A DNA stretch of 64,000 nucleotides from Seiridium cupressi (GCA_036674765.1 JARVKI010000016.1:310001-374000), one strand, 5' to 3'; positions 23,520-33,887 are shown, numbered from the stretch's first letter. Made by a program: numbers and translations. Notes: generated by a model from the sequence alone, not told the origin.

Positions 23520-25076
23520 ATGGCCGAAGAAGCCTTCGAGAAGTTTGACCACGTCATCTTTCCCGAGATTGTTTTTACACTCAGAGAGATTGGATCATCA
23601 TATGAAGAGTTACTTTTCGTTCTCTTTATGATTGGAAAACTTAAGAAGCTATAGCAACCATTATGGTTTGCTACACGAAGGAGAGTATTAAGGTCTATGC
23701 GTTCAAAGCCATCAAACATAGTGTCCTACTACGAAACAATCCCCAATTCGCGCTAGATCATTGAACGAACCAGGGGCATCTGGGGCAGTCGCGCACACCT
23801 TCGACTCGACACATGTTAATGCTTCGGATTGGCAGAATACCGTCCAATCGGTGGCTCAAGTCGAGTCTATCATAGCAACAGGCAGCCAACAACAAGGAGA
23901 ATTTAAGCATAGGATTCTGACAAATGCCCAGAAACTGCTCATCTGGCGACGTTTGATCATCACGAATGAAGCAGGTGAACAGATTCGGTGTGCCGCCGGT
24001 GGAGTTGTGGTTCGAATTGGGGGTCGATATTATCAAATGACTGTCGGACATATCGATGAGCCTAAGCAACTTTGGACAGCCCACAACTCCTTGCAAGACC
24101 CAGAGGATTATTATCTAGACGACGAGAGCGATAAGTCCGACAGCGTGGCGGATACACTTGATCCGAGTATCACTAGCCGTGGAAGTCAAACACTTCACAG
24201 GTGGATCTGAAGAAAGTCAAACAAGATCGTCGAGTACACTAGGGATTCTATCTTCAGGCGATATATGCCGGAGAACTACAAATCCACCAGAAATATTTCA
24301 GCCTGAATCTAACATTTCGCACATCGACTCACATCTTCTCCAGGAACAATCACCGGTGAGAACATGTACTTCGATTTATACTGAACCAGACCTGTAATAT
24401 GCTGGTACGATACAGCATCATGCTAGAACGGTAACAATGCTGCACTTGACTGTGCACTTATTTCAATCGACAAGTCTTTCAGCATAGAAAACACAAATCA
24501 GATTCACTTTAAGTCTGGGCAGGATCAACAGGCCTTACCGGTCAAGGATGTTGCATCCATGGACGGTAAAACAAGAAATGTCATTGCTGTGACAGCATCC
24601 GGAGAGCTTTGCGTGGGACGCTCGGCCCAGGTACCATTCATCTGCGTAAATCTAATCCGACAGCGTTTTCGAAATTATATGTTGTTCAATTGGATGGTGT
24701 TGCTGTGAAGGGCGAGTGCGGTGCGGATGTAGTGGACGAGGAAACAGGGGATATCCGCGGGCATATCGTTCGGCGTTGCTCTGGTACGCCACTTGCGTAT
24801 ATTGCTGCCGCCGATGAAGTATTCAAGGATATCGAATCCAACTTAGGTGAAGTGCTAGCGCTTGCCTCGTTCATCAACGTATACCTGAACGACGACCCTA
24901 TCGAAACAAATAGCAGCACTGCGATCCTTGTGCATGATAGAAAATTAAGGCTTGAGGCAGAGAACTCATCTGCAGCGCAGTCTCGAATAAACCAACAGGC
25001 ACTGACCTTGGAGGATGTTTTACCGGCGTCGATCGCCCAATGGAGAACTACGAAGATGCAGGCGGCGCGTCCTTAA
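23520..25076 (+). pseudogene. Broken gene for a trypsin-like-fold fungal protein
   Basis: Pieces of one protein occur in order but in broken frame. An N-terminal helical part starts at the ATG at 23520 (MAEEAFEKFDHVIFPEI) and is stopped at 23652-23654. TIMVCYTKESIKVYAFKAIK follows in another frame and ends near 23761. A beta-barrel part, GGVVVRIGGRYYQMTVGHI, follows in the 23761 frame, which stops at 24208. LDCALISID appears near 24445. After a shift near 24606 comes VQLDGVAVKGECGADVVD and GHIVRRCSGTPLAYI, ending at 25076. His (VGH), Asp (LDCAL) and Cys (GECG) occupy the places of a chymotrypsin-like triad. The match to an uncharacterised fungal family is from recall. Some breaks could be introns, but the frame jump near 24606 and the early stops favour a pseudogene. 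Confidence 0.6.
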
Positions 25077-26422
25077 TTGACTGCGACGAAAGATATACGT
25101 TGTCACGCTATCTTACACGACAAAAAGCGAAAGAAAGCGGACCAGATCATGTGAAGACCCGAGCCCGGGGCCTGGAGGACAGCCAAGATCACATTGCTGA
25201 TTCAAGGGCCATTAGTCCCAAGACTCAAGATCTGGAAACCTGTGTTTCCAGTGGAAAGGACAAACAGAGCGACCGCATGGATTCGTTATCAGACCCATAT
25301 GGCGCCAGCACTGATTACATGCCCGCACAGCCTGCTTCCCCTCAAACGGAGCATCCAAACTCACCTCAACCTCCTGAATGGCTGCAGCGGAACCTGTCAC
25401 AGTCCTGAATAAGTCAGAATAGTTGGGATGAAAAATCTGCCATTCCAGAAGGAAGCCGGTTTCGTAAGGACCAACCACATACTCCACCTCTCCAACCTAT
25501 TGTCACACATGGCCAATTGGCCCATATGCAGGGCCGTGCTTATCATGCCATCAAAATCGACATTCATGGGATCATGGAAAACAAAGGGTTTTTCATCTGG
25601 AAACTGAATGGACCCGGTACCGGTGTAACTACTTCTCCTGCATCTGTTACGACAGTTCGACTCCAAGCGTGCCAGGCATGTCAAGACAGGACCTACGGAG
25701 AGGCGCGATGAAGTACACACCCAGGAATTCCAGCACTGCGTTTGATGTCTATGAGTTCCCTATGACCATCTCGACCATGGTTACCGAAAATGATTCACAA
25801 ACCATCGAGCTAGTTCAGCGCAGACCCAAACGTCGATTTCCCAGCCAGAGAGGGTCAAGCTGAGCCCAGACCAGTCGATAAGAACGCCCGAGACTCTTCA
25901 AGATATAGATCAGAGCGGATATCGTTTGGGTGACATGAATTCCCCTACCAATATATACGAGGAATTTCCTCGATCTTCAGGAAGCCGACCAACACCACAC
26001 ATCTTCGAACGAATTCATTCAAGCATGCGACGGCGAACAACGGCAGACGTAGGGAATTACAGCAATATTATAATTTAGTCTTCGAATTGCATACACATGT
26101 CAACGGTCTTGGAAAGGGCAGTCCAGATCAATGGCTGAAAATAGCACAGTGAAAGTCAGCCATATTAACCGTGCGAAGGCGCTCTCCAGGTCACTATCGA
26201 TCAGCGCGTCTCGGATCTAAAGGTGAGGGCAAGCGCCCGAGTATCTTCTACCCAGGGCCGAGCTTTCCGTCTTCCAGCCCTAGCCAATCCCAAGGCAGGC
26301 CAGCCTCGACCTTAATGGGTTACTACCCGATCCCACAACGTCTCGATCATCTCAATCCTGAATGTTCAGATTTAGCTGTTAGGGATATCATACCCAGAGA
26401 TCCGAGAGTAATAGCCTCATAG
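25040..26422 (+). pseudogene. NDT80/XprG-like transcription factor pseudogene
   Basis: Successive fragments follow the order of an NDT80-type DNA-binding domain. The first frame opens at 25040, has a TGA at 25406-25408 and continues in the same frame to IDIHGIMENKGFF. A one-base loss in a T run (25589-25593) moves the reading to HLETEWTRYRCNYFSCI and then ISTMVTENDSQTIELVQ and PKRR. A second shift near 25840 leads to ERVKLSPDQ and HIFERIH. A third near 26015 leads to KHATANNGRRRELQQYYNL, then a TGA at 26150-26152, then VRRRSPGHYRS and a final stop at 26420. The family (NDT80/PhoG fold; Aspergillus XprG and relatives) regulates meiosis, starvation or secondary metabolism. The first ~120 codons have no clear NDT80 likeness and may belong to the preceding broken gene. 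Confidence 0.75.
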
Positions 26423-28092
26423 AAATCGAACATATAAAGCATGCATGCACATAGATAATGGCATGGCGCATATAAACTACATCAGCTTTTTTCGATGTCC
26501 CACAACTGTCTAAGGAGACCAGGGGCCCAATAACTAAAGAGCAATTCTTGGAGAGGTATTTAATTAATCACGAAGCTTGGGGCATCAATACGTCACATGT
26601 AATCTATCTATTTACGACCGATTATTCAAAGATGTTAGCAGGCATGTTTGAATACAGAGAACGCGCCCAAACTCCACCTTTGTCTTCCATAATAGAACCG
26701 TTGTATAGGTAAAAGACAAATTATACTTTCCACCCACACACACACACATATATATATGTGTGTGTGTGGGTGTTCCTCGCAGGGTTAATATCGGGGGAAA
26801 TCGCCGTATAATAAAGCAACTGCTTATAATTAACTGCTAGATACTGATAAGTTCTAACTTACCTTGACTTTTCCGAAAGACCCCGGTGGTGAGCTGCATT
26901 AATTGCTACATAGAACATGGAGCTGATAATATGGCTATTTATTCTCTTACTTTTCTCTAGTTAGTCCCTTGTATATTTAAAGTCTAGGTTTGAAGGGTAT
27001 ATTAGTGTGCCTGTGTCGTGTCTCCAAATAACGGGTCATCATGCAACCTCATTAGCTCGCCTCAGTTATTAATAGAATACCCAACTATGTGTTCAACTAC
27101 GTAGTTTTTATGTAATGTTAGGTCGGAATACAAGCTCACTAAACTATACATGAGTATAAGGTTGCCCTCTGATACTCACTGAGCAGGATGCCAACCTTAT
27201 TGTTACGTTTATTTCCTTCGCCGCAATAGTTTTGGTACGTATCTCGAAGATCTACTGGTCCGTCTTCATATATTCTTCTCGATCTGACATTGCCGAAGTG
27301 TCCTTTACCACTAACTACAAATTGTCTTCAGCAACAATCACGCACCAGGGCCTGCGTACGAAAAGAAGCCAGTAATTACTCTCTTAAAGATATGAGTCGA
27401 AGAGTCATGTCTGAGGAGCGAGTGCTCTACAGGTCCGATTGGGGACTTTGAGCTTCTTCGACATTCTGAAAGGGGATAAAAATAGCTCCGGATGGTCCCG
27501 GAATGACCATGGTGTTTCTTTCCAGGCGATAAGTGCGGGCTTCCAGGAATATCATGCCCACAAATAACGATCCACAGGAGCGGCCGAATGAACCCACTAA
27601 CCTACTAGCTTTAGTAGTGGACAACACATTAGATAACACTTGGAAGGCACTAGTAAGGGAGGGTAAGACTTAGGGCCCTTGGCCCACCACAGTTTTACTT
27701 AGTTCACCATCTCCAATCAACACTCGCATTCTGGCCCGATTATCTTTCTACATTATCACGATTGTTCACGGCTTTTTCTTCTAGCGTAGACTCAGGGAAA
27801 TAAGATCGTCACAGTCTAATACCATTCACGGGTTGTCGCTGGGGCTAGGCGCGCTTCTGGCCTCTACATACATAGTATGTCAATCGAAGCGGTGCACACC
27901 ATACCTACTTAATCCCAAACTATGTATTATCTACGACTTGCCAATGAGAGTTCATATAATAGGCCATTCCAATTGCCGATCCATCACTGCGGGTCTGCGG
28001 GTTTGGCAAGAGGCACAATCCACCATGTAGTAAATTCTGGAATTCGGGTTCATCGTCTCCGATAGGGTTGTGCAACACCCATGCCGCTCGAT
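26423..28092. other. AT-rich intergenic
   Basis: AT-rich sequence after the pseudogenes, holding the CA/TA/TG palindrome described separately. No gene was identified. Confidence 0.4.
26731..26772. repeat. Near-perfect palindrome of CA, TA and TG microsatellites
   Basis: The order is CACCC, then (AC)6A, then (TA)4T, then (GT)5G, then GGTG. The left arm is the reverse complement of the right apart from a one-repeat offset. Such a sequence can extrude as a cruciform and is prone to slippage. Confidence 0.9.
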
Positions 28093-28190
28093 GGGGTTGT
28101 GTTCCATGCAGCGCCGGGATTTCGAACCCCGTGCCGTTAAGGCGGGTTTGTTTCATGCAACGCCGGGATTCCGAAACCCGTGCCGTTATT
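28093..28190 (-). repeat. Tandem 49-bp repeat with tRNA T-arm-like hairpins
   Basis: Two consecutive units (about 28093-28140 and 28142-28190) share CATGCA(G/A)CGCCGGGATT and GTGCCGTTA. Read on the minus strand, unit 1 contains CGGGG-TTCGAAA-TCCCG (28131-28115), a 5-7-5 stem-loop matching a tRNA T arm and B box. Unit 2 has CGGGT-TTCGGAA-TCCCG (28180-28164), with its closing pair lost. No matching A box or 5' acceptor arm was found, so this is not an intact tRNA. A relic or tRNA-derived repeat is more likely. Confidence 0.6.
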
Positions 28191-28223
28191 GGTGGCAGGC
28201 GCCTTGTCAGGTTTTCAAGGTTC

Positions 28224-28401
28224 TGTCACGGTTTAAGAGAGTCACAAAGGCTTTGCTTCAAGGTCCCCCATAAAGTGTGTAAATTACAAAAGCTGGAGAG
28301 CTGGAATTAAATTCCAAGCTCTCTTCTAAATACTCTAAGCTGGCAGCTGGCAACAGCCATCACCAGCTGTCAATAGCTGGCGCTAGCGCCAGTCCGTGAC
28401 A
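28224..28401. mobile_element. MITE-like element, copy 2 (178 bp)
   Basis: Ends are TGTCACGG and CCGTGACA, and it is flanked on both sides by a perfect 5-bp GGTTC duplication (28219-28223 and 28402-28406). The interior aligns along its length with the copy at 6703-6883 (GTCACAAAGGCT, ACAAAAGCTGGAGAGCTGG, TACTCTAAGCTGGCAGCTGG, GGCGCTAGCGCC). It is non-coding. It lies 34 bp past the T-arm-like repeat and about 310 bp upstream of the P450 start, so it may touch that promoter. Confidence 0.88.
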
Positions 28402-28710
28402 GGTTCAACATTTTTCATAAGTGCGGGCTTCGAAGTTACTGGGCCCTCCCCACGTTCACGAGCATGGGTCATTGTTGAGTGCGTGACGTCGCCTATTGTT
28501 CCATTGGAAGGGACTACACACATTTTATACTGCATTGTCGGATTGACACTGTCCCGAATGTGACTCTGGGAAGACTGGGTAGCCCCCTGGAGAATCATCT
28601 ACCGGCAATCATTTATGATTTCTCAAAGTGTATATATTAAGGCCAGGAACGGGTTTCGACTGTGAGATGTACTCTGCTATATCACAGTTTCAACCGTATG
28701 ATCCGCGAAT

Positions 28711-30368
28711 ATGCCTCGTCTGTCCTTCCATCAACATGATATCGAGCTTCATGGCGTCCAGCTCAACTTGGTCGCGGCAATTGGTATACTTTTGAGCTTT
28801 GTCAGTCAAGTCTCCCACTGTGTCGGCTATGCCATACTAATCCATATGATCTATTAGTTTTCCCTGTATGGAGTTGGAGTCGTCATATATCGCCTCTGGT
28901 TTCACCCCCTACGTAGACTCCCAGGGCCGAAACTCCAGGCTATCACTGACTTGCCGGCCATATACACCAGCTATGTTGCAGGCACGTCAATCCACAGGCT
29001 CACCGAATTCCACAGGAAATATGGACCGATCGTTCGAATTGGCCCCAATCGCCTCGCTTTGGATGGTAGCGTAGGTTGGCCACAAGTCTTTGCTCGTCGT
29101 TCAGGAGGAGAGGCAGAATATGAAAAAGCTCCTGGAGTCTTTTCGAAAGCTACCCAAAAGTCCATCATAGCATCTCCACACGACGTGCACCGCCGGCAGA
29201 GACGACAAATGGGCCACGCATTCAGCGAAGTGGCTATGCGCGAACAGGAGGCCCTCATTAGCCGCTATGTGGAATTGCTTGTGGAACGTGTCGAGTCACG
29301 CGCGTTAGCTGGAGAGCAGATGGATATCGTCCAATGGCTCAACTTTACCACCTTCGACATCATCGGCGACTTGACTTTCGGCGAGTCATTCGGCAGTCTG
29401 CAGAGTAGCACTTATCACCCCTGGGTCCTCAGCATCTTCAGCGGCATAAAGGGCGACAATTTCGTGAGAGCCTGCAACCACTTCCCTCTAATTTCATCAT
29501 TGCTTGTGCGTCTATTTGGAGACCAGAACGTTACAAAGGGTGATGACTTTCGGGAACTTATTGGGACGAAAGGTAAAAAGCGGATGGAACTCGACCTTGA
29601 GCCAAATGGTCGTCGTGACTTCACGACATACATGTTGCAAAAGACCCGCGACGGTAATCCAGGGTTGTCGACTACTGAGATCATTTCCAATATGCCTCTC
29701 CTTACCATTGCCGGAAGTGAGACAACGGCTACTGCACTCTCGGGGTTTTTCTTCTACGTAAACAACAACCCTCGAGTGAAGGATATCATTATTCGAGAAA
29801 TCCGAGACGCTTTCAAAGATGCCTCCGAAATCAACTTTGTTACCACCAACTCACTCGAGTATCTACACGCGGCTCTTGAGGAAACTCTGAGGGTCTACCC
29901 TCCGGCTGCAGCGACACCGGCTCGGGCGTCACCTGGAGCATTTATTGAGGGAACATATGTTCCAAAAGGGGTAAGTCAGCCACCAAACTGTATTCGCTCA
30001 GTTATTAACCAGACCTACAGACCGTGGTTCATGTTTCTCAGTGGGCGACATTCAGGAATCCGGAGCATTTTGCCGAGCCTGACTCGTTCTGTCCAGAACG
30101 TTGGCTAAAGAGCACACACCCGCTCTACGATTCCAAGTTCGAGAATGACAACCGCAGCGTTTTCAAGCCATTCAGCGCTGGCCCTCGGGATTGCATTGGC
30201 AAAAACCTAGCCTACGCGGAAATGCGGCTTATCGTGACTAAACTTCTTTATAAGTTCGACGTAGAGCTGCTACCAGGACAGGAGAAGTGGCATGCAGTAC
30301 AGAATGCATACCTCATCTGGGATAAGGGCCCGCTCTATGTCAGGTTTACGCCGAGAAAAGCGGCTTGA
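28711..30368 (+). CDS. Cytochrome P450 monooxygenase, CYP65-like
   Basis: Three exons: 28711-28800, 28858-29970 and 30021-30368, giving 516 aa. The first intron has a GTCAGT donor, an ACTAAT branch and a TAG acceptor. It is a membrane-anchored haem-thiolate monooxygenase of the endoplasmic reticulum. The N-terminal hydrophobic anchor (LVAAIGILLSFFSLYGVGVV) is followed by WFHPLRRLPGPKL. The I-helix oxygen-activation motif AGSETTAT is near residue 315, the K-helix EETLR near 371, PERW in the meander, and the haem loop FSAGPRDCIGKN has its Cys ligand near 459. Overall likeness is to isotrichodermin C-15 hydroxylase-type fungal P450s, so the substrate is probably a lipophilic secondary metabolite or xenobiotic (inference). 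No partner biosynthetic genes adjoin it. A short upstream ATG frame (28698-28739) overlaps the start. Confidence 0.94.
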
Positions 30369-30947
30369 GCGCAAGTTGTTTCACGCGTTCGCACATCATT
30401 CTTGGGACATCGCAGTTGGAAAATTCTTGGATCAAGAAAACCCCACAAACAGTGGGGTGGACAAATAAAATACGATGCTATCGATTGTTCGATGGGGTCT
30501 GGATGCTGGCTGAAAGCAAGTTTGGGGAGGAAAGGATACGAGTATTATGGATATTTGTGCACTCAAGTCAATGCTATATAGCGAAACCCAAATTGTCTAG
30601 TCCATGGAGCCTCCAAGATTCGAGTTCGGTTGCGATTCTAGCTGACCATGTCGAGCTGGTGATGCCTGAATAGCGCGGAATATAATCTCGTCCAAGTATG
30701 GTGTTTACGCTATTGAGAACAAAGGATGAACATCCTTCTTGTTTTAAGCGAAATACAAAGTTACTTGACGAAACAACTCCTTAGTTCCACAGCTAGCGAA
30801 CAAAGGCAATGTGACACCCCGGACAGTGAAGCCTAATACATGAACATACATATAAGTACGGAGAAATGGTTTGATAAGAACGCATCTACCAAAAAGTTGT
30901 AGTGAAAATCGTCAGAACGTGGTCACGAAGATACTAGTAGAACAACA
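30369..30947. other. Intergenic
   Basis: 3' flank of the P450 and upstream of the small coiled-coil gene. Nothing was identified. Confidence 0.4.
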
Positions 30948-31388
30948 ATGACAGGTCCACAAGTGTCAAGGCCGGGTGCTCAGCATATCCATAGCTTCGG
31001 CTATCTCTGGAACACATGGGTCCGCCACAGGCTCGTGGAAGATGAACAGAAACTTGAGAATCTGCGAGCTACCTTGGAAAAGCAGACAAAAAGGCTTAGA
31101 AACATACAATGTCGCGAAGAAAACGGCGAAGGTGTACACCTCTGGAGCTTTGCTGAGACCTGCGAAGAGCGTATCACCGAAATTGCTGCTGAAATCAGAA
31201 AGAGAGAGACGTATGCCGAAGATTGGAGGAGAATCCTCAGAGGAGAAGCAGCCGTCGGTGATGGAATGAAGAAAAGGGTTGATGAGTCGAGAAAGTCACT
31301 TGAAGATGAGTTTACGGCCTGGACGACGTGGATGCGTGGACCAGAGGAGCGAGACGAAGAGGACTCTCCAGCCGCAGATGACGAGTAA
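30948..31388 (+). CDS. Small charged coiled-coil protein, unknown
   Basis: A 146-aa single-exon frame with a favourable start context (AACAACAATG). The family is not recognised. The sequence is rich in Glu, Arg and Lys with heptad-like spacing (VEDEQKLENLRATLEKQTKR, CEERITEIAAEIRKRE), suggesting helical or coiled-coil structure. It ends in an acidic tail (ERDEEDSPAADDE). It has no signal peptide or membrane span. Composition and the lack of competing frames make it a plausible gene, but there is no functional clue from its neighbours. Confidence 0.5.
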   Translation: MTGPQVSRPGAQHIHSFGYLWNTWVRHRLVEDEQKLENLRATLEKQTKRLRNIQCREENGEGVHLWSFAETCEERITEIAAEIRKRETYAEDWRRILRGEAAVGDGMKKRVDESRKSLEDEFTAWTTWMRGPEERDEEDSPAADDE

Positions 31389-32431
31389 GCTCGGTACATA
31401 ATAATTTCGAGAAGACTGAATCTGGTGGCGTGGCTAACCCACTCATAATCAAGTAACTCTAGACATCAGTCACGGACTCAGTATACTAGAGTGGAGAGTT
31501 ATCGATATCAATCGCGAGTTCTAGAATACCGTACCTTGCAAAGTGTCCATTGGCGTATCTTTGAATGAGAACGCAAGCGTCGAGGCTGCGCTGCTGACGT
31601 TACATGCAGTATCGCAGCGGCGAGTTTGAGAAGTCTCCCGAGAACGGTTTGGATTGAATGCACCGAACCCTAGAACCACAGGCCACTGTCTTGTTTCATT
31701 GGTAGTAATTTTATGAGGGGAGCACTCAATATCTTTCGTTGTCCCCTCCTCCTCTCGTACAAACATTAAGCCCTATTCTAGTTCGCCTCTCGAGGTGATT
31801 GATACGTTAAATTTTAGCTAATATCATCTAGAAATGGCAGGAACATGGAAGGAGATAAATAGCCCACATGCGGCTTGGGCAGATAATGCCAGGTCTTCTC
31901 TATTGTGGTGGTTGAAATAAAGGATAGCAACATGAGTGGCCTTGGAACACCGCACCTCCAACTGGACGAAAGGTGGGAAAGGGAGATTCTATTTTCATTT
32001 TTATTCTTATTTGTATATCTGTAATTTCTTGAATCTTTACTCTATTGTCAAATTTGAAGATAGTTTCCCAATTCAACAGCCTTCACTGTATGCTTGAAAA
32101 GCCATCTATCAATTGCTGATCGATATGTCAGCTGCAATGACCGCATGAGTGGGATTTAGCGGGCCAATTAATCAGCTTTGGGGATCAGTCGGAATCCTGT
32201 TACAAACCAACCGCATGATCCGTTCAACTTTATCATACCACCGATAAGTACAACTGAATTGTACAATGCTCCAGTGTCCTCTTTCAGGCGACAATTGATC
32301 ATCGAATTCCAGTCTCTTCAACATCCAAGGAAACCTCTCAATTAGATCGACCATACATTGAGGTAGCGGACTAAATATAGCCCCACCAACTTACTTAGAC
32401 TCCGCGACGTCCACGGTTCACCACCACTAGT
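31389..32431. other. Intergenic
   Basis: A weak 81-codon minus-strand frame lies at 31521-31766 and has no recognisable feature. Otherwise nothing was identified before the GGCT-like gene. Confidence 0.4.
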
Positions 32432-33679
32432 ATGGCGGCGCTTGAAGAAGCGAACGCAACAGCCTGCTACGGCCTCCAGGCTCAGCAGAGCATCAACCAC
32501 ATCTGGCAGTCCTTAACGATGCCCGACTCCTCGCCGGACTACCCGCTCGTCTCCAGCATCCCGCGAACCTCGGTCGAACGTCTTGCGCAGGCTTCACCCG
32601 ACTACGATGGCCCCAAGTCCGCCTCGTCTGTCCTGTACCTTGCCTACGGCTCGAACCTGAGCGCGCACACCTTCCTTGACGTCCGGGGCATTCGGCCCAT
32701 CTCCTCGATCAACGTTTCGGCGCCTGCGCTGGACTTGACTTTTGACCTGCCCGGCTTGCCCTACCGGGATCCGTGTTTTGCGAACACGGCACCGCGCAAG
32801 ATACCCAGACTGCCTCTTCCCGGCGACCCGCCAACGAAGCCGCCCATCGATCTTCCTCCTCACTCTGGAGTCTCCCCCGCCGACGAGAAGCGTCTGGATG
32901 GTGAATATGGGGACAGCGGCGGAGACAGCAACATCTCATTTCCCGCCCTCCCGATCCGCGGCCCAACTTGGAGCAAGGGCCTGTACGGCGTCGTGTACGA
33001 GGTGACGCCGTCCGACTACCACAAGATCGTTGCGACCGAAGGCGGGAGCGCCTTCTATACCGACATAGCGACTCTCTGCATCGCCTTGCCGCCCGCCATC
33101 CACGTCCCGGAGCAGCCGCCGATCCCGGATCTGAAGCCGTTCCTGGCGCACACGCTGTTCGCACCACGCCTGCCGACCGAGCCGCCGCCGACGGACAAGT
33201 GGTGGCAGAAGTTCCTATTGCCCGTCCGGCGGGCCGAGGCTGACTACGCGCAGCCCAGTTTGCGGTATCTGCGGCTGATACGCGAGGGTGCGGCCGAGCA
33301 TTTCCTGCCCTTGGAGTACCAGGAATATCTCCAGAAGCTAGAGCATTACACCATTACTCGACGGAGACAGGAGCTGGGGAAGTGGCTGTTCACGCTGCTG
33401 TGGGCACCGCTGTTCTTGTTGCTGCTCGGCCTGGGAAAAGTGTTTTCGAGCAAGGAGGATGGTAAGTTACCAAAGTGGCTGGCAGCTGCGATGGCGGTCA
33501 TGTTCAACTTGGCTTGGATGAGCTACGATGCCTTTTTCAAGGATAGGTTTGGAGATGGGGAGAGGACCATGGATGATGAGGATGAAAGCAAGCAGTCTTG
33601 GGACAGGAGAACTACGTCGTGGTGGCATGGTGGCGAGGGCGCGATGAGTGAGAAGAATAGGCTTCTAAGCGATTGGTGA
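32432..33679 (+). CDS. Membrane-anchored gamma-glutamylcyclotransferase-like protein
   Basis: A single-exon 415-aa protein. The GGCT/AIG2 fold is indicated by the substrate loop YLAYGSNLS (YGSN at residues 72-75), a GLYGVVYEV strand and a candidate catalytic Glu in ATEGGSAFY (E203). Enzymes of this fold release 5-oxoproline from gamma-glutamyl compounds; GliK of gliotoxin synthesis is a fungal relative of the fold. Unlike soluble GGCTs, this protein has a Pro-rich insert (about 120-165) and two C-terminal hydrophobic segments (about 317-336 and 349-368). It is therefore probably anchored in a membrane with a charged tail. It lies tail to tail with GPDH. Activity is inferred; the fold assignment is reasonably firm. 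The first ATG before the motif is used, and it has no in-frame rival that would remove the YGSN region. Confidence 0.82.
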   Translation: MAALEEANATACYGLQAQQSINHIWQSLTMPDSSPDYPLVSSIPRTSVERLAQASPDYDGPKSASSVLYLAYGSNLSAHTFLDVRGIRPISSINVSAPALDLTFDLPGLPYRDPCFANTAPRKIPRLPLPGDPPTKPPIDLPPHSGVSPADEKRLDGEYGDSGGDSNISFPALPIRGPTWSKGLYGVVYEVTPSDYHKIVATEGGSAFYTDIATLCIALPPAIHVPEQPPIPDLKPFLAHTLFAPRLPTEPPPTDKWWQKFLLPVRRAEADYAQPSLRYLRLIREGAAEHFLPLEYQEYLQKLEHYTITRRRQELGKWLFTLLWAPLFLLLLGLGKVFSSKEDGKLPKWLAAAMAVMFNLAWMSYDAFFKDRFGDGERTMDDEDESKQSWDRRTTSWWHGGEGAMSEKNRLLSDW

Positions 33680-33887
33680 GAAAAGCCTCGTACACACGTC
33701 GAGTTCCATCTAGTTCCTACCTGGCCAAAAGTTACGATTAACGATTCAGCTGCAATGTGATTGCTCGTCTCCTATAGGCCTCTAAAGCCAGCCCCGTCCC
33801 AATCTATTCCCAGATCCTCTGAAGGTTCGTTAGCCTGCCCTTAAGAACTGCCACTTCCCTTTCCCATGCGCCAGTAAAAGCCCAAAT

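Noticed and set aside
25651..25662. B-box-like GTTCGACTCC as a tRNA signal
   Set aside because: It lies inside the NDT80-like pseudogene coding track and has no surrounding cloverleaf.
28115..28131. Intact tRNA gene
   Set aside because: Only a T-arm-like hairpin is present; there is no A box, D arm, anticodon arm or 5' acceptor strand at the needed distance.
28711..30368. Secondary metabolite gene cluster around the P450
   Set aside because: No polyketide synthase, peptide synthetase, terpene cyclase or intact regulator adjoins it; the neighbours are relics and housekeeping genes.
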